From the NCBI RefSeq assembly GCF_932526225.1, contig NC_064048.1, positions 11,787,665 to 11,851,664 of the forward strand: a stretch of 64,000 nt of DNA. Direction: 5' to 3'. Of this stretch, positions 1-8,547 are shown in pieces. Below the pieces are notes generated by a model, which was not told the origin of the DNA, did no database searches, and worked only from the letters and a program-made list of their open reading frames with translations. Every line of letters starts with the position of its first letter. Within the stretch, counting starts at the first letter, position 1. The DNA is from Nematostella vectensis (Eukaryota; Cnidaria; Anthozoa; Actiniaria; Edwardsiidae). Both the position numbers and the translations under genes were made by a program.

Positions 1-293
1 CCTTTAATGAGTGGAGAGGGGAGGGATACAAGTTTATTAAAAGTCTATTTGTGAGACCAACAAACTGGTTGAAAGAACAAGCGTGTTAATAGTAAAACAA
101 TTATTTGATTACAAAACTACTGTAGATTCCTTTGCACCAAGATAATAACACACATTATTTTGTTTGTTATTTAGGAGGAACGATACGAGCTCTACGAGAC
201 AAATGAGAAGTATTTATTACTCATCTAAATTATACACGTAAATAATAATATTCAAAAGAACTACTGTAACTAAGTAAGTAACACTCACATGTT

Positions 294-307
294 TTTAAAA
301 TTTTAAA
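294..307. repeat. 14-bp AT palindrome TTTAAAATTTTAAA
   Basis: Perfect self-complementary AT tract. Broken in unit 23 by G at 37875. AT-only palindromes are common in AT-rich spacer, so the functional value is low. Confidence 0.5.
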
Positions 308-505
308 TAAGTATACAGTTTCATTCAGATACATCTTGTGGTCACTGTGCCATCTACAGGGCCATACCCAAAGCACCTGTGCACCCCATCCAACTAAGGG
401 CATCGGCTGCACAGATGTTCCTGATAAATGGGGCAGGAAAATTTTCCGCGACACCGTGCTTTCATGGTCCCCCATGATTCCTTGTTGGGTGAAGCCCCTC
501 TAGAT

Positions 506-519
506 GTTGACATGTCAAC
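506..519. repeat. 14-bp perfect palindrome GTTGACATGTCAAC
   Basis: Self-complementary over 14 bases in the left spacer and kept in all the units checked, although the bases beside it vary (G to A just upstream in units 33, 35 and 36; two changes downstream in units 1 and 2). It could be a dimeric protein-binding site or a chance palindrome fixed by unit homogenisation. Confidence 0.6.
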
Positions 520-579
520 TTCACAATCACATGAAAGAAATGTCTAATAGTGTTTTGCAGTCAAGTTGGTTTACGATAA

Positions 580-605
580 TTGGTTACAATAGTTGGTTAC
601 AATAA
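580..605 (+). repeat. 13-bp tandem direct repeat (two copies)
   Basis: TTGGTTACAATAG (580-592) is followed by a copy with one difference (593-605). Units 8, 15 and 35 have a single copy, which fits slippage or unequal pairing within the repeat. Confidence 0.85.
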
Positions 606-660
606 TTTTGAAAAATTGTTATCATAGCTATGGTCAAATACTGTACATAGAACTGCAAAT

Positions 661-720
661 AAAAAGACTAAAAAAAATAATAATAAAAATAAAGCAAAAC
701 TAAAAGTAAAGCAAAAAACG
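661..720 (+). repeat. A-rich tract with AAAGCAAAA direct repeats
   Basis: An A run of 8 (7 in units 6, 9, 16, 23, 32 and 36) is followed by AAT repeats and two AAAGCAAAA copies (691-699 and 708-716), 17 bases apart. Unit 24 has lost exactly one 17-base period here. Confidence 0.85.
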
Positions 721-842
721 ACAGAGACATTCTGTACACAATAAAAGACAATGCGCCCGCGTGCGTTACGATGCCACGCCGACATAGCGAGCCCCCAAGG
801 GACCCAAAACGCCCACATAGACCTGTATTTTTTTTCATCCTA

Positions 843-853
843 TATCTCAGCGA
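843..853 (+). promoter_or_regulatory. A-box-like element (TATCTCAGCGA)
   Basis: Matches 7 of the 9 defined positions of the Pol III A-box consensus TRGCNNAGYGG; positions 3 and 11 differ. It lies just downstream of a T8 run. In unit 8 the G at position 8 of the motif is C (12807); unit 32 changes a base two after it. A second, weaker match lies at 863-873 (TGGCGTAACCG). Confidence 0.35.
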
Positions 854-976
854 GCTGTGCGTGGCGTAACCGTATTACAGGCCTGGGATCCTGGTTATTG
901 TCCTCCCCATTAATGCGCGGGTTGGAATACCTTGCAAGAGTGTTGTACAGCATATTCGCCGGAAATATCGGTGCTT

Positions 977-992
977 GGGGCCTTCGGGTTCT
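977..992 (+). other. cUUCGg tetraloop hairpin
   Basis: Stem 977-982 with 987-992 around TTCG (983-986): two C-G pairs next to the loop, then G-U, G-U, G-C and G-U. C(UUCG)G is one of the most stable RNA tetraloops. The G-U pairs exist only in plus-strand RNA. Unit 14 loses the outermost pair; unit 37 keeps pairing by changing G-C to G-U. Confidence 0.5.
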
Positions 993-1074
993 TTACAGCC
1001 TTCCGTAAAAGCCTTGTGCTGCCATACCGATTGGGTAATCCGTATGTATGGTTTCCGTTTTGTTCTTTAGGCCG

Positions 1075-1085
1075 GGTTCGATCCC
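1075..1085 (+). promoter_or_regulatory. B box (GGTTCGATCCC)
   Basis: Perfect match to GGTTCGANNCC, the TFIIIC-binding B box. It is present in all 37 units that include this region; even the single-base deletion in unit 33 falls in the preceding G run and leaves the core intact. It can also fold as a tRNA-like T arm (stem 1072-1076 with 1084-1088, loop TTCGATC, one G-A mismatch). Confidence 0.6.
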
Positions 1086-1097
1086 AGGCCAATGGCC

Positions 1098-1106
1098 TTT
1101 TTTTTT
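1098..1106 (+). terminator. T9 Pol III terminator
   Basis: Nine T bases follow a small GGCC-AAT-GGCC hairpin (1087-1097), 13 bases after the B box. Length stays at 8-11 in every unit (T8 in 33 and 34, T11 in 25 and 28), well above the four T that Pol III needs. The long T tract after the CTCTATG linker gives a second, backup stop. Confidence 0.5.
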
Positions 1107-1112
1107 CTCTAT

Positions 1113-1113
<1 letters not shown>

Positions 1114-1152
<39 letters not shown>
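1114..1152 (+). repeat. Variable T tract (T39 here, 24-39 across units)
   Basis: Homopolymer after the linker CTCTATG, in every unit at the same place. The base before it is G (ATG then T), GG, or GA (units 9 and 16 only). On the minus strand it is a poly(A) tract at the end of an AT-rich stretch, so it could be the tail of an old minus-strand retroposed sequence. I found no convincing target-site duplication. Length differences explain much of the unit-length variation and may partly be sequencing error. Confidence 0.9.
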
Positions 1153-1157
<5 letters not shown>

Positions 1158-1274
1158 GTTCAAGATAACGTTTTTTAGTATTTTTTTATAATACTCATCA
1201 AAAAAGTGGTGTGACATAGGTTCGTCTACCTGATCCAGGATACTAAAGATACAGGCTTGATATGCATTATATAC

Positions 1275-1299
1275 AGCTAGCAAAATGAGCTTGCTAGCT
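1275..1299. repeat. 9-bp perfect inverted repeat with GCTAGC arms
   Basis: AGCTAGCAA (1275-1283), a 7-base loop, then TTGCTAGCT (1291-1299). It is the strongest local hairpin in the right spacer and directly follows a TATATA-containing stretch. I saw no unit with a broken arm. No known site is recognised. Confidence 0.6.
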
Positions 1300-1463
1300 T
1301 TACTGATTATTTGTATTCGATATTTTCCTAGTAAGAGAACAAAAATAAAAAGCAAAGAGTCGAGGAAGTAAACAAGTTATGTGATCTTTAATGTTTTATT
1401 AGGAGGGGTACATTTTGTACAAAGAAGCATACATAGAATATGCTTAAAAGTGCAGTGTGATGA

Positions 1464-1482
1464 AGAGCTTTGCAATAGCTCT
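1464..1482. repeat. 6-bp inverted repeat AGAGCT/AGCTCT
   Basis: Arms 1464-1469 and 1477-1482 with a 7-base loop. Unit 6 (A at 10026) and unit 32 (54391-54392) change the right arm, so it is not strictly kept. Confidence 0.4.
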
Positions 1483-1717
1483 CCGGCCAGGACACAATGA
1501 ATTTCAGTCAAATTCTAATGTTGACCTAAGAGCCTTTGGTCCATGTGGAAGACTTAAATTCAAAGGAAATGCCCACAAACTGTCAATAAACATTCAGTAA
1601 AATATCGAATATTATTTTAACAAAGCATTGACAACTATTAAAGTTCAACTGTGTGTAGACAATTGAAAGCCTACAAGAAACACTGACTCCAGACATGCGC
1701 AGTGCCATGACGCTGCC

Positions 1718-2829
1718 CCTTTAATGAGTGGAGAGGGGAGGGATACAAGTTTATTAAAAGTCTATTTGTGAGACCAACAAACTGGTTGAAAGAACAAGCG
1801 TGTTAATAGTAAAACAATTATTTGATTACAAAACTACTGTAGATTCCTTTGCACCAAGATAATAACACACATTATTTTGTTTGTTATTTAGGAGGAACGA
1901 TACGAGCTCTACGAGACAAATGAGAAGTATTTATTACTCATCTAAATTATACACGTAAATAATAATATTCAAAAGAACTACTGTAACTAAGTAAGTAACA
2001 CTCACATGTTTTTAAAATTTTAAATAAGTATACAGTTTCATTCAGATACATCTTGTGGTCACTGTGCCATCTACAGGGCCATACCCAAAGCACCTGTGCA
2101 CCCCATCCAACTAAGGGCATCGGCTGCACAGATGTTCCTGATAAATGGGGCAGGAAAATTTTCCGCGACACCGTGCTTTCATGGTCCCCCATGATTCCTT
2201 GTTGGGTGAAGCCCCTCTAGATGTTGACATGTCAACTTCACAATCACATGAAAGAAATGTCTAATAGTGTTTTGCAGTCAAGTTGGTTTACGATAATTGG
2301 TTACAATAGTTGGTTACAATAATTTTGAAAAATTGTTATCATAGCTATGGTCAAATACTGTACATAGAACTGCAAATAAAAAGACTAAAAAAAATAATAA
2401 TAAAAATAAAGCAAAACTAAAAGTAAAGCAAAAAACGACAGAGACATTCTGTACACAATAAAAGACAATGCGCCCGCGTGCGTTACGATGCCACGCCGAC
2501 ATAGCGAGCCCCCAAGGGACCCAAAACGCCCACATAGACCTGTATTTTTTTTCATCCTATATCTCAGCGAGCTGTGCGTGGCGTAACCGTATTACAGGCC
2601 TGGGATCCTGGTTATTGTCCTCCCCATTAATGCGCGGGTTGGAATACCTTGCAAGAGTGTTGTACAGCATATTCGCCGGAAATATCGGTGCTTGGGGCCT
2701 TCGGGTTCTTTACAGCCTTCCGTAAAAGCCTTGTGCTGCCATACCGATTGGGTAATCCGTATGTATGGTTTCCGTTTTGTTCTTTAGGCCGGGTTCGATC
2801 CCAGGCCAATGGCCTTTTTTTTTCTCTAT

Positions 2830-2865
<36 letters not shown>

Positions 2866-3425
2866 GTTCAAGATAACGTTTTTTAGTATTTTTTTATAAT
2901 ACTCATCAAAAAAGTGGTGTGACATAGGTTCGTCTACCTGATCCAGGATACTAAAGATACAGGCTTGATATGCATTATATACAGCTAGCAAAATGAGCTT
3001 GCTAGCTTTACTGATTATTTGTATTCGATATTTTCCTAGTAAGAGAACAAAAATAAAAAGCAAAGAGTCGAGGAAGTAAACAAGTTATGTGATCTTTAAT
3101 GTTTTATTAGGAGGGGTACATTTTGTACAAAGAAGCATACATAGAATATGCTTAAAAGTGCAGTGTGATGAAGAGCTTTGCAATAGCTCTCCGGCCAGGA
3201 CACAATGAATTTCAGTCAAATTGTAATGTTGACCTAAGAGCCTTTGGTCCATGTGGAAGACTTAAATTCAAAGGAAATGCCCACAAACTGTCAATAAACA
3301 TTCAGTAAAATATCGAATATTATTTTAACAAAGCATTGACAACTATTAAAGTTCAACTGTGTGTAGACAATTGAAAGCCTACAAGAAACACTGACTCCAG
3401 ACATGCGCAGTGCCATGACGCTGCC
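1718..3425 (+). repeat. Repeat unit 2 (1708 bp)
   Basis: RNA candidate at 2554-2823; T29 tract at 2832-2860. A at 2240 and 2243 is shared with unit 1. G at 3223 replaces the usual C and recurs only in units 28 and 29. Confidence 0.97.
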
Positions 3426-4537
3426 CCTTTAATGAGTGGAGAGGGGAGGGATACAAGTTTATTAAAAGTCTATTTGTGAGACCAACAAACTGGTTGAAAG
3501 AACAAGCGTGTTAATAGTAAAACAATTATTTGATTACAAAACTACTGTAGATTCCTTTGCACCAAGATAATAACACACATTATTTTGTTTGTTATTTAGG
3601 AGGAACGATACGAGCTCTACGAGACAAATGAGAAGTATTTATTACTCATCTAAATTATACACGTAAATAATAATATTCAAAAGAACTACTGTAACTAAGT
3701 AAGTAACACTCACATGTTTTTAAAATTTTAAATAAGTATACAGTTTCATTCAGATACATCTTGTGGTCACTGTGCCATCTACAGGGCCATACCCAAAGCA
3801 CCTGTGCACCCCATCCAACTAAGGGCATCGGCTGCACAGATGTTCCTGATAAATGGGGCAGGAAAATTTTCCGCGACACCGTGCTTTCATGGTCCCCCAT
3901 GATTCCTTGTTGGGTGAAGCCCCTCTAGATGTTGACATGTCAACTTCGCAGTCACATGAAAGAAATGTCTAATAGTGTTTTGCAGTCAAGTTGGTTTACG
4001 ATAATTGGTTACAATAGTTGGTTACAATAATTTTGAAAAATTGTTATCATAGCTATGGTCAAATACTGTACATAGAACTGCAAATAAAAAGACTAAAAAA
4101 AATAATAATAAAAATAAAGCAAAACTAAAAGTAAAGCAAAAAACGACAGAGACATTCTGTACACAATAAAAGACAATGCGCCCGCGTGCGTTACGATGCC
4201 ACGCCGACATAGCGAGCCCCCAAGGGACCCAAAACGCCCACATAGACCTGTATTTTTTTTCATCCTATATCTCAGCGAGCTGTGCGTGGCGTAACCGTAT
4301 TACAGGCCTGGGATCCTGGTTATTGTCCTCCCCATTAATGCGCGGGTTGGAATACCTTGCAAGAGTGTTGTACAGCATATTCGCCGGAAATATCGGTGCT
4401 TGGGGCCTTCGGGTTCTTTACAGCCTTCCGTAAAAGCCTTGTGCTGCCATACCGATTGGGTAATCCGTATGTATGGTTTCCGTTTTGTTCTTTAGGCCGG
4501 GTTCGATCCCAGGCCAATGGCCTTTTTTTTTCTCTAT

Positions 4538-4572
<35 letters not shown>

Positions 4573-5132
4573 GTTCAAGATAACGTTTTTTAGTATTTTT
4601 TTATAATACTCATCAAAAAAGTGGTGTGACATAGGTTCGTCTACCTGATCCAGGATACTAAAGATACAGGCTTGATATGCATTATATACAGCTAGCAAAA
4701 TGAGCTTGCTAGCTTTACTGATTATTTGTATTCGATATTTTCCTAGTAAGAGAACAAAAATAAAAAGCAAAGAGTCGAGGAAGTAAACAAGTTATGTGAT
4801 CTTTAATGTTTTATTAGGAGGGGTACATTTTGTACAAAGAAGCATACATAGAATATGCTTAAAAGTGCAGTGTGATGAAGAGCTTTGCAATAGCTCTCCG
4901 GCCAGGACACAATGAATTTCAGTCAAATTCTAATGTTGACCTAAGAGCCTTTGGTCCATGTGGAAGACTTAAATTCAAAGGAAATGCCCACAAACTGTCA
5001 ATAAACATTCAGTAAAATATCGAATATTATTTTAACAAAGCATTGACAACTATTAAAGTTCAACTGTGTGTAGACAATTGAAAGCCTACAAGAAACACTG
5101 ACTCCAGACATGCGCAGTGCCATGACGCTGCC
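3426..5132 (+). repeat. Repeat unit 3 (1707 bp)
   Basis: RNA candidate at 4262-4531; T28 tract at 4540-4567. I saw no private substitution, so it serves as a consensus copy. Confidence 0.97.
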
Positions 5133-6245
5133 CCTTTAATGAGTGGAGAGGGGAGGGATACAAGTTTATTAAAAGTCTATTTGTGAGACCAACAAACTGG
5201 TTGAAAGAACAAGCGTGTTAATAGTAAAACAATTATTTGATTACAAAACTACTGTAGATTCCTTTGCACCAAGATAATAACACACATTATTTTGTTTGTT
5301 ATTTAGGAGGAACGATACGAGCTCTACGAGACAAATGAGAAGTATTTATTACTCATCTAAATTATACACGTAAATAATAATATTCAAAAGAACTACTGTA
5401 ACTAAGTAAGTAACACTCACATGTTTTTAAAATTTTAAATAAGTATACAGTTTCATTCAGATACATCTTGTGGTCACTGTGCCATCTACAGGGCCATACC
5501 CAAAGCACCTGTGCACCCCATCCAACTAAGGGCATCGGCTGCACAGATGTTCCTGATAAATGGGGCAGGAAAATTTTCCGCGACACCGTGCTTTCATGGT
5601 CCCCCATGATTCCTTGTTGGGTGAAGCCCCTCTAGATGTTGACATGTCAACTTCGCAGTCACATGAAAGAAATGTCTAATAGTGTTTTGCAGTCAAGTTG
5701 GTTTACGATAATTGGTTACAATAGTTGGTTACAATAATTTTGAAAAATTGTTATCATAGCTATGGTCAAATACTGTACATAGAACTGCAAATAAAAAGAC
5801 TAAAAAAAATAATAATAAAAATAAAGCAAAACTAAAAGTAAAGCAAAAAACGACAGAGACATTCTGTACACAATAAAAGACAATGCGCCCGCGTGCGTTA
5901 CGATGCCACGCCGACATAGCGAGCCCCCAAGGGACCCAAAACGCCCACATAGACCTGTATTTTTTTTCATCCTATATCTCAGCGAGCTGTGCGTGGCGTA
6001 ACCGTATTACAGGCCTGGGATCCTGGTTATTGTCCTCCCCATTAATGCGCGGGTTGGAATACCTTGCAAGAGTGTTGTACAGCATATTCGCCGGAAATAT
6101 CGGTGCTTGGGGCCTTCGGGTTCTTTACAGCCTTCCGTAAAAGCCTTGTGCTGCCATACCGATTGGGTAATCCGTATGTATGGTTTCCGTTTTGTTCTTT
6201 AGGCCGGGTTCGATCCCAGGCCAATGGCCTTTTTTTTTCTCTATG

Positions 6246-6278
<33 letters not shown>

Positions 6279-6839
6279 GTTCAAGATAACGTTTTTTAGT
6301 ATTTTTTTTATAATACTCATCAAAAAAGTGGTGTGACATAGGTTCGTCTACCTGATCCAGGATACTAAAGATACAGGCTTGATATGCATTATATACAGCT
6401 AGCAAAATGAGCTTGCTAGCTTTACTGATTATTTGTATTCGATATTTTCCTAGTAAGAGAACAAAAATAAAAAGCAAAGAGTCGAGGAAGTAAACAAGTT
6501 ATGTGATCTTTAATGTTTTATTAGGAGGGGTACATTTTGTACAAAGAAGCATACATAGAATATGCTTAAAAGTGCAGTGTGATGAAGAGCTTTGCAATAG
6601 CTCTCCGGCCAGGACACAATGAATTTCAGTCAAATTCTAATGTTGACCTAAGAGACTTTGGTCCATGTGGAAGACTTAAATTCAAAGGAAATGCCCACAA
6701 ACTGTCAATAAACATTCAGTAAAATATCGAATATTATTTTAACAAAGCATTGAAAACTATTAAAGTTCAACTGTGTGTAGACAATTGAAAGCCTACAAGA
6801 AACACTGACTCCAGACATGCGCAGTGCCATGACGCTGCC
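5133..6839 (+). repeat. Repeat unit 4 (1707 bp)
   Basis: RNA candidate at 5969-6238; T28 tract at 6246-6273. Private changes: one extra T in the short T run near 6302-6309, A at 6655 and A at 6754. Confidence 0.97.
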
Positions 6840-7951
6840 CCTTTAATGAGTGGAGAGGGGAGGGATACAAGTTTATTAAAAGTCTATTTGTGAGACCAAC
6901 AAACTGGTTGAAAGAACAAGCGTGTTAATAGTAAAACAATTATTTGATTACAAAACTACTGTAGATTCCTTTGCACCAAGATAATAACACACATTATTTT
7001 GTTTGTTATTTAGGAGGAACGATACGAGCTCTACGAGACAAATGAGAAGTATTTATTACTCATCTAAATTATACACGTAAATAATAATATTCAAAAGAAC
7101 TACTGTAACTAAGTAAGTAACACTCACATGTTTTTAAAATTTTAAATAAGTATACAGTTTCATTCAGATACATCTTGTGGTCACTGTGCCATCTACAGGG
7201 CCATACCCAAAGCACCTGTGCACCCCATCCAACTAAGGGCATCGGCTGCACAGATGTTCCTGATAAATGGGGCAGGAAAATTTTCCGCGACACCGTGCTT
7301 TCATGGTCCCCCATGATTCCTTGTTGGGTGAAGCCCCTCTAGATGTTGACATGTCAACTTCGCAGTCACATGAAAGAAATGTCTAATAGTGTTTTGCAGT
7401 CAAGTTGGTTTACGATAATTGGTTACAATAGTTGGTTACAATAATTTTGAAAAATTGTTATCATAGCTATGGTCAAATACTGTACATAGAACTGCAAATA
7501 AAAAGACTAAAAAAAATAATAATAAAAATAAAGCAAAACTAAAAGTAAAGCAAAAAACGACAGAGACATTCTGTACACAATAAAAGACAATGCGCCCGCG
7601 TGCGTTACGATGCCACGCCGACATAGCGAGCCCCCAAGGGACCCAAAACGCCCACATAGACCTGTATTTTTTTTCATCCTATATCTCAGCGAGCTGTGCG
7701 TGGCGTAACCGTATTACAGGCCTGGGATCCTGGTTATTGTCCTCCCCATTAATGCGCGGGTTGGAATACCTTGCAAGAGTGTTGTACAGCATATTCGCCG
7801 GAAATATCGGTGCTTGGGGCCTTCGGGTTCTTTACAGCCTTCCGTAAAAGCCTTGTGCTGCCATACCGATTGGGTAATCCGTATGTATGGTTTCCGTTTT
7901 GTTCTTTAGGCCGGGTTCGATCCCAGGCCAATGGCCTTTTTTTTTCTCTAT

Positions 7952-7987
<36 letters not shown>

Positions 7988-8547
7988 GTTCAAGATAACG
8001 TTTTTTAGTATTTTTTTATAATACTCATCAAAAAAGTGGTGTGACATAGGTTCGTCTACCTGATCCAGGATACTAAAGATACAGGCTTGATATGCATTAT
8101 ATACAGCTAGCAAAATGAGCTTGCTAGCTTTACTGATTATTTGTATTCGATATTTTCCTAGTAAGAGAACAAAAATAAAAAGCAAAGAGTCGAGGAAGTA
8201 AACAAGTTATGTGATCTTTAATGTTTTATTAGGAGGGGTACATTTTGTACAAAGAAGCATACATAGAATATGCTTAAAAGTGCAGTGTGATGAAGAGCTT
8301 TGCAATAGCTCTCCGGCCAGGACACAATGAATTTCAGTCAAATTCTAATGTTGACCTAAGAGCCTTTGGTCCATCTGGAAGACTTAAATTCAAAGGAAAT
8401 GCCCACAAACTGTCAATAAACATTCAGTAAAATATCGAATATTATTTTAACAAAGCATTGACAACTATTAAAGTTCAACTGTGTGTAGACAATTGAAAGC
8501 CTACAAGAAACACTGACTCCAGACATGCGCAGTGCCATGACGCTGCC
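6840..8547 (+). repeat. Repeat unit 5 (1708 bp)
   Basis: RNA candidate at 7676-7945; T29 tract at 7954-7982. One private substitution, C at 8375. Confidence 0.97.

Larger units (their letters stand above)
1..750. other. Left AT-rich spacer of the unit (no gene)
   Basis: This part of each unit is AT-rich with 11 CpG in 750 bp. It holds a purine tract with G runs (13-26), a short direct repeat TACGAG (184-189 and 193-198), two 14-bp palindromes, the 13-bp direct repeat and an A-rich tract (661-720). The recurrent minus-strand frame at 230-475 is stopped by a nonsense change in units 9 and 16 and loses its start in unit 33, so I do not call it a gene. Confidence 0.8.
880..1090 (+). repeat. 11-bp perfect inverted repeat closing the RNA candidate
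   Basis: GGCCTGGGATC (880-890) is the exact reverse complement of GATCCCAGGCC (1080-1090). The right arm overlaps the 3' half of the B box and the left arm overlaps the BamHI site. In RNA the arms would enclose 189 nt and compete with the T-arm-like fold of the B box. Units 19 and 25 carry C to A at the position of 883, giving one mismatch with no partner change. Confidence 0.55.
751..1100 (+). other. CpG-dense core of the unit
   Basis: Counting by hand gives 25 CpG dinucleotides in these 350 bases, against 19 in the remaining ~1315 bases outside the T tract. That is about five times the density. The RNA candidate makes up the right three quarters. The left part (751-827) is GC-rich with CpG clusters and no recognised motif, and could be 5' flanking control sequence. 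The sharp change in composition suggests either a separate origin from the spacer, such as an old retroposed or RNA-derived element captured in the ancestral unit, or local selection against CpG loss. Confidence 0.7.
837..1106 (+). ncRNA. Candidate RNA polymerase III structured RNA, ~270 nt (reference copy)
   Basis: Seen: a full match to the B-box consensus (1075-1085), T9 (1098-1106) 13 bases after it, and an A-box-like element at 843-853 placed so that transcription would start near 837, just after a T8 run (828-835). The RNA would contain an 11-bp perfect long-range stem (880-890 with 1080-1090), a cUUCGg hairpin (977-992), a hairpin at 952-968 with a GCCG loop and one bulge, and a weak 4-bp hairpin at 866-878. 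Known: gene-internal A and B boxes and a T-run terminator define type 2 Pol III genes, and tandem satellites carrying them exist, such as Xenopus satellite I (OAX). Inferred: a transcribed structured RNA. It is not tRNA, 5S, 7SL, 7SK, U6, Y, vault, RNase P or MRP RNA by any landmark I know. The A-B spacing (232) is long, and the 5' end is a guess. Alternative: a decayed tRNA-derived SINE. Confidence 0.45.
1..1717 (+). repeat. Repeat unit 1 (1717 bp), reference copy
   Basis: Used here as the coordinate reference. RNA candidate at 837-1106; pure T39 tract at 1114-1152, the longest in the window together with unit 6. It shares with unit 2 only a two-base variant (A at 523 and 526, where units 3-38 have G). 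Confidence 0.97.
1153..1717. other. Right AT-rich spacer of the unit (no gene)
   Basis: AT-rich, 8 CpG in 565 bp. It contains the NheI-site inverted repeat, a 6-bp inverted repeat, a small GTACA/TGTAC repeat (1408-1420) and, at its end, a palindromic TGCGCA (1696-1701) next to TGACGCTG and a C run. The minus-strand frame through this region runs into lysine codons from the poly(A) tract and changes with tract length, so it is not a gene. Confidence 0.8.

Noticed and set aside
11-27. G-quadruplex in the purine tract
   Set aside because: Only two runs of three or more G are present, so a stable intramolecular quadruplex is unlikely.
179-188. Ten-base match to U6 snRNA (GGAACGATAC)
   Set aside because: The bases on both sides do not match U6, and no U6 ACAGAGA box or 3' T run follows.
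274-280. GTAAGTA splice-donor motif and Sm-like AATTTTGA near 605, as in a spliced-leader gene
   Set aside because: The two are more than 300 bases apart with no fitting stem-loops or promoter, so chance in AT-rich DNA is enough.
230-475. Minus-strand 81-codon frame repeated in nearly every unit
   Set aside because: Units 9 and 16 have a lysine codon changed to a stop, unit 33 loses the ATG, and the product resembles nothing I know. It recurs because the DNA repeats.
597-818. Minus-strand 73-codon hydrophobic frame
   Set aside because: It reads through the A-rich tract as runs of Phe and Leu. Single-base length changes in units 6, 9, 16, 23, 32 and 36 shift its frame.
751-1008. Plus-strand 85-codon frame over the CpG core
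   Set aside because: The T8 run inside it is T7 in units 6, 20 and 21, changing the frame. It overlaps the RNA candidate and has no coding signature.
1032-1042. Alternative A box (TGGGTAATCCG) 43 bases before the B box
   Set aside because: The spacing is ideal for a tRNA-type promoter, but a key pyrimidine is G and the GG end is missing, and unit 6 changes its first base. It is weaker than the match at 843-853, though not excluded.
1021-1097. A tRNA gene or tRNA-like fold around the B box
   Set aside because: The T arm fits with one mismatch, but the acceptor pairing (GCCAT with ATGGC) is out of register, the D-arm G18-G19 is absent and no anticodon arm is clear. A tRNA-derived origin remains possible.
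1221-1232. Second B-box-like sequence, starting at about 1219
   Set aside because: The conserved A after GGTTCG is replaced by T, the spacing to the final CC is off, and no A box or nearby terminator pairs with it.
993-1355. Minus-strand frames of 78-146 codons with poly-lysine
   Set aside because: The lysines are translation of the poly(A) tract. The downstream reading frame changes with tract length from unit to unit.
1457-1463. Perfect box C motif GTGATGA of a C/D snoRNA
   Set aside because: The nearest plus-strand CTGA (1683-1686) is over 200 bases away and no terminal stem is visible.
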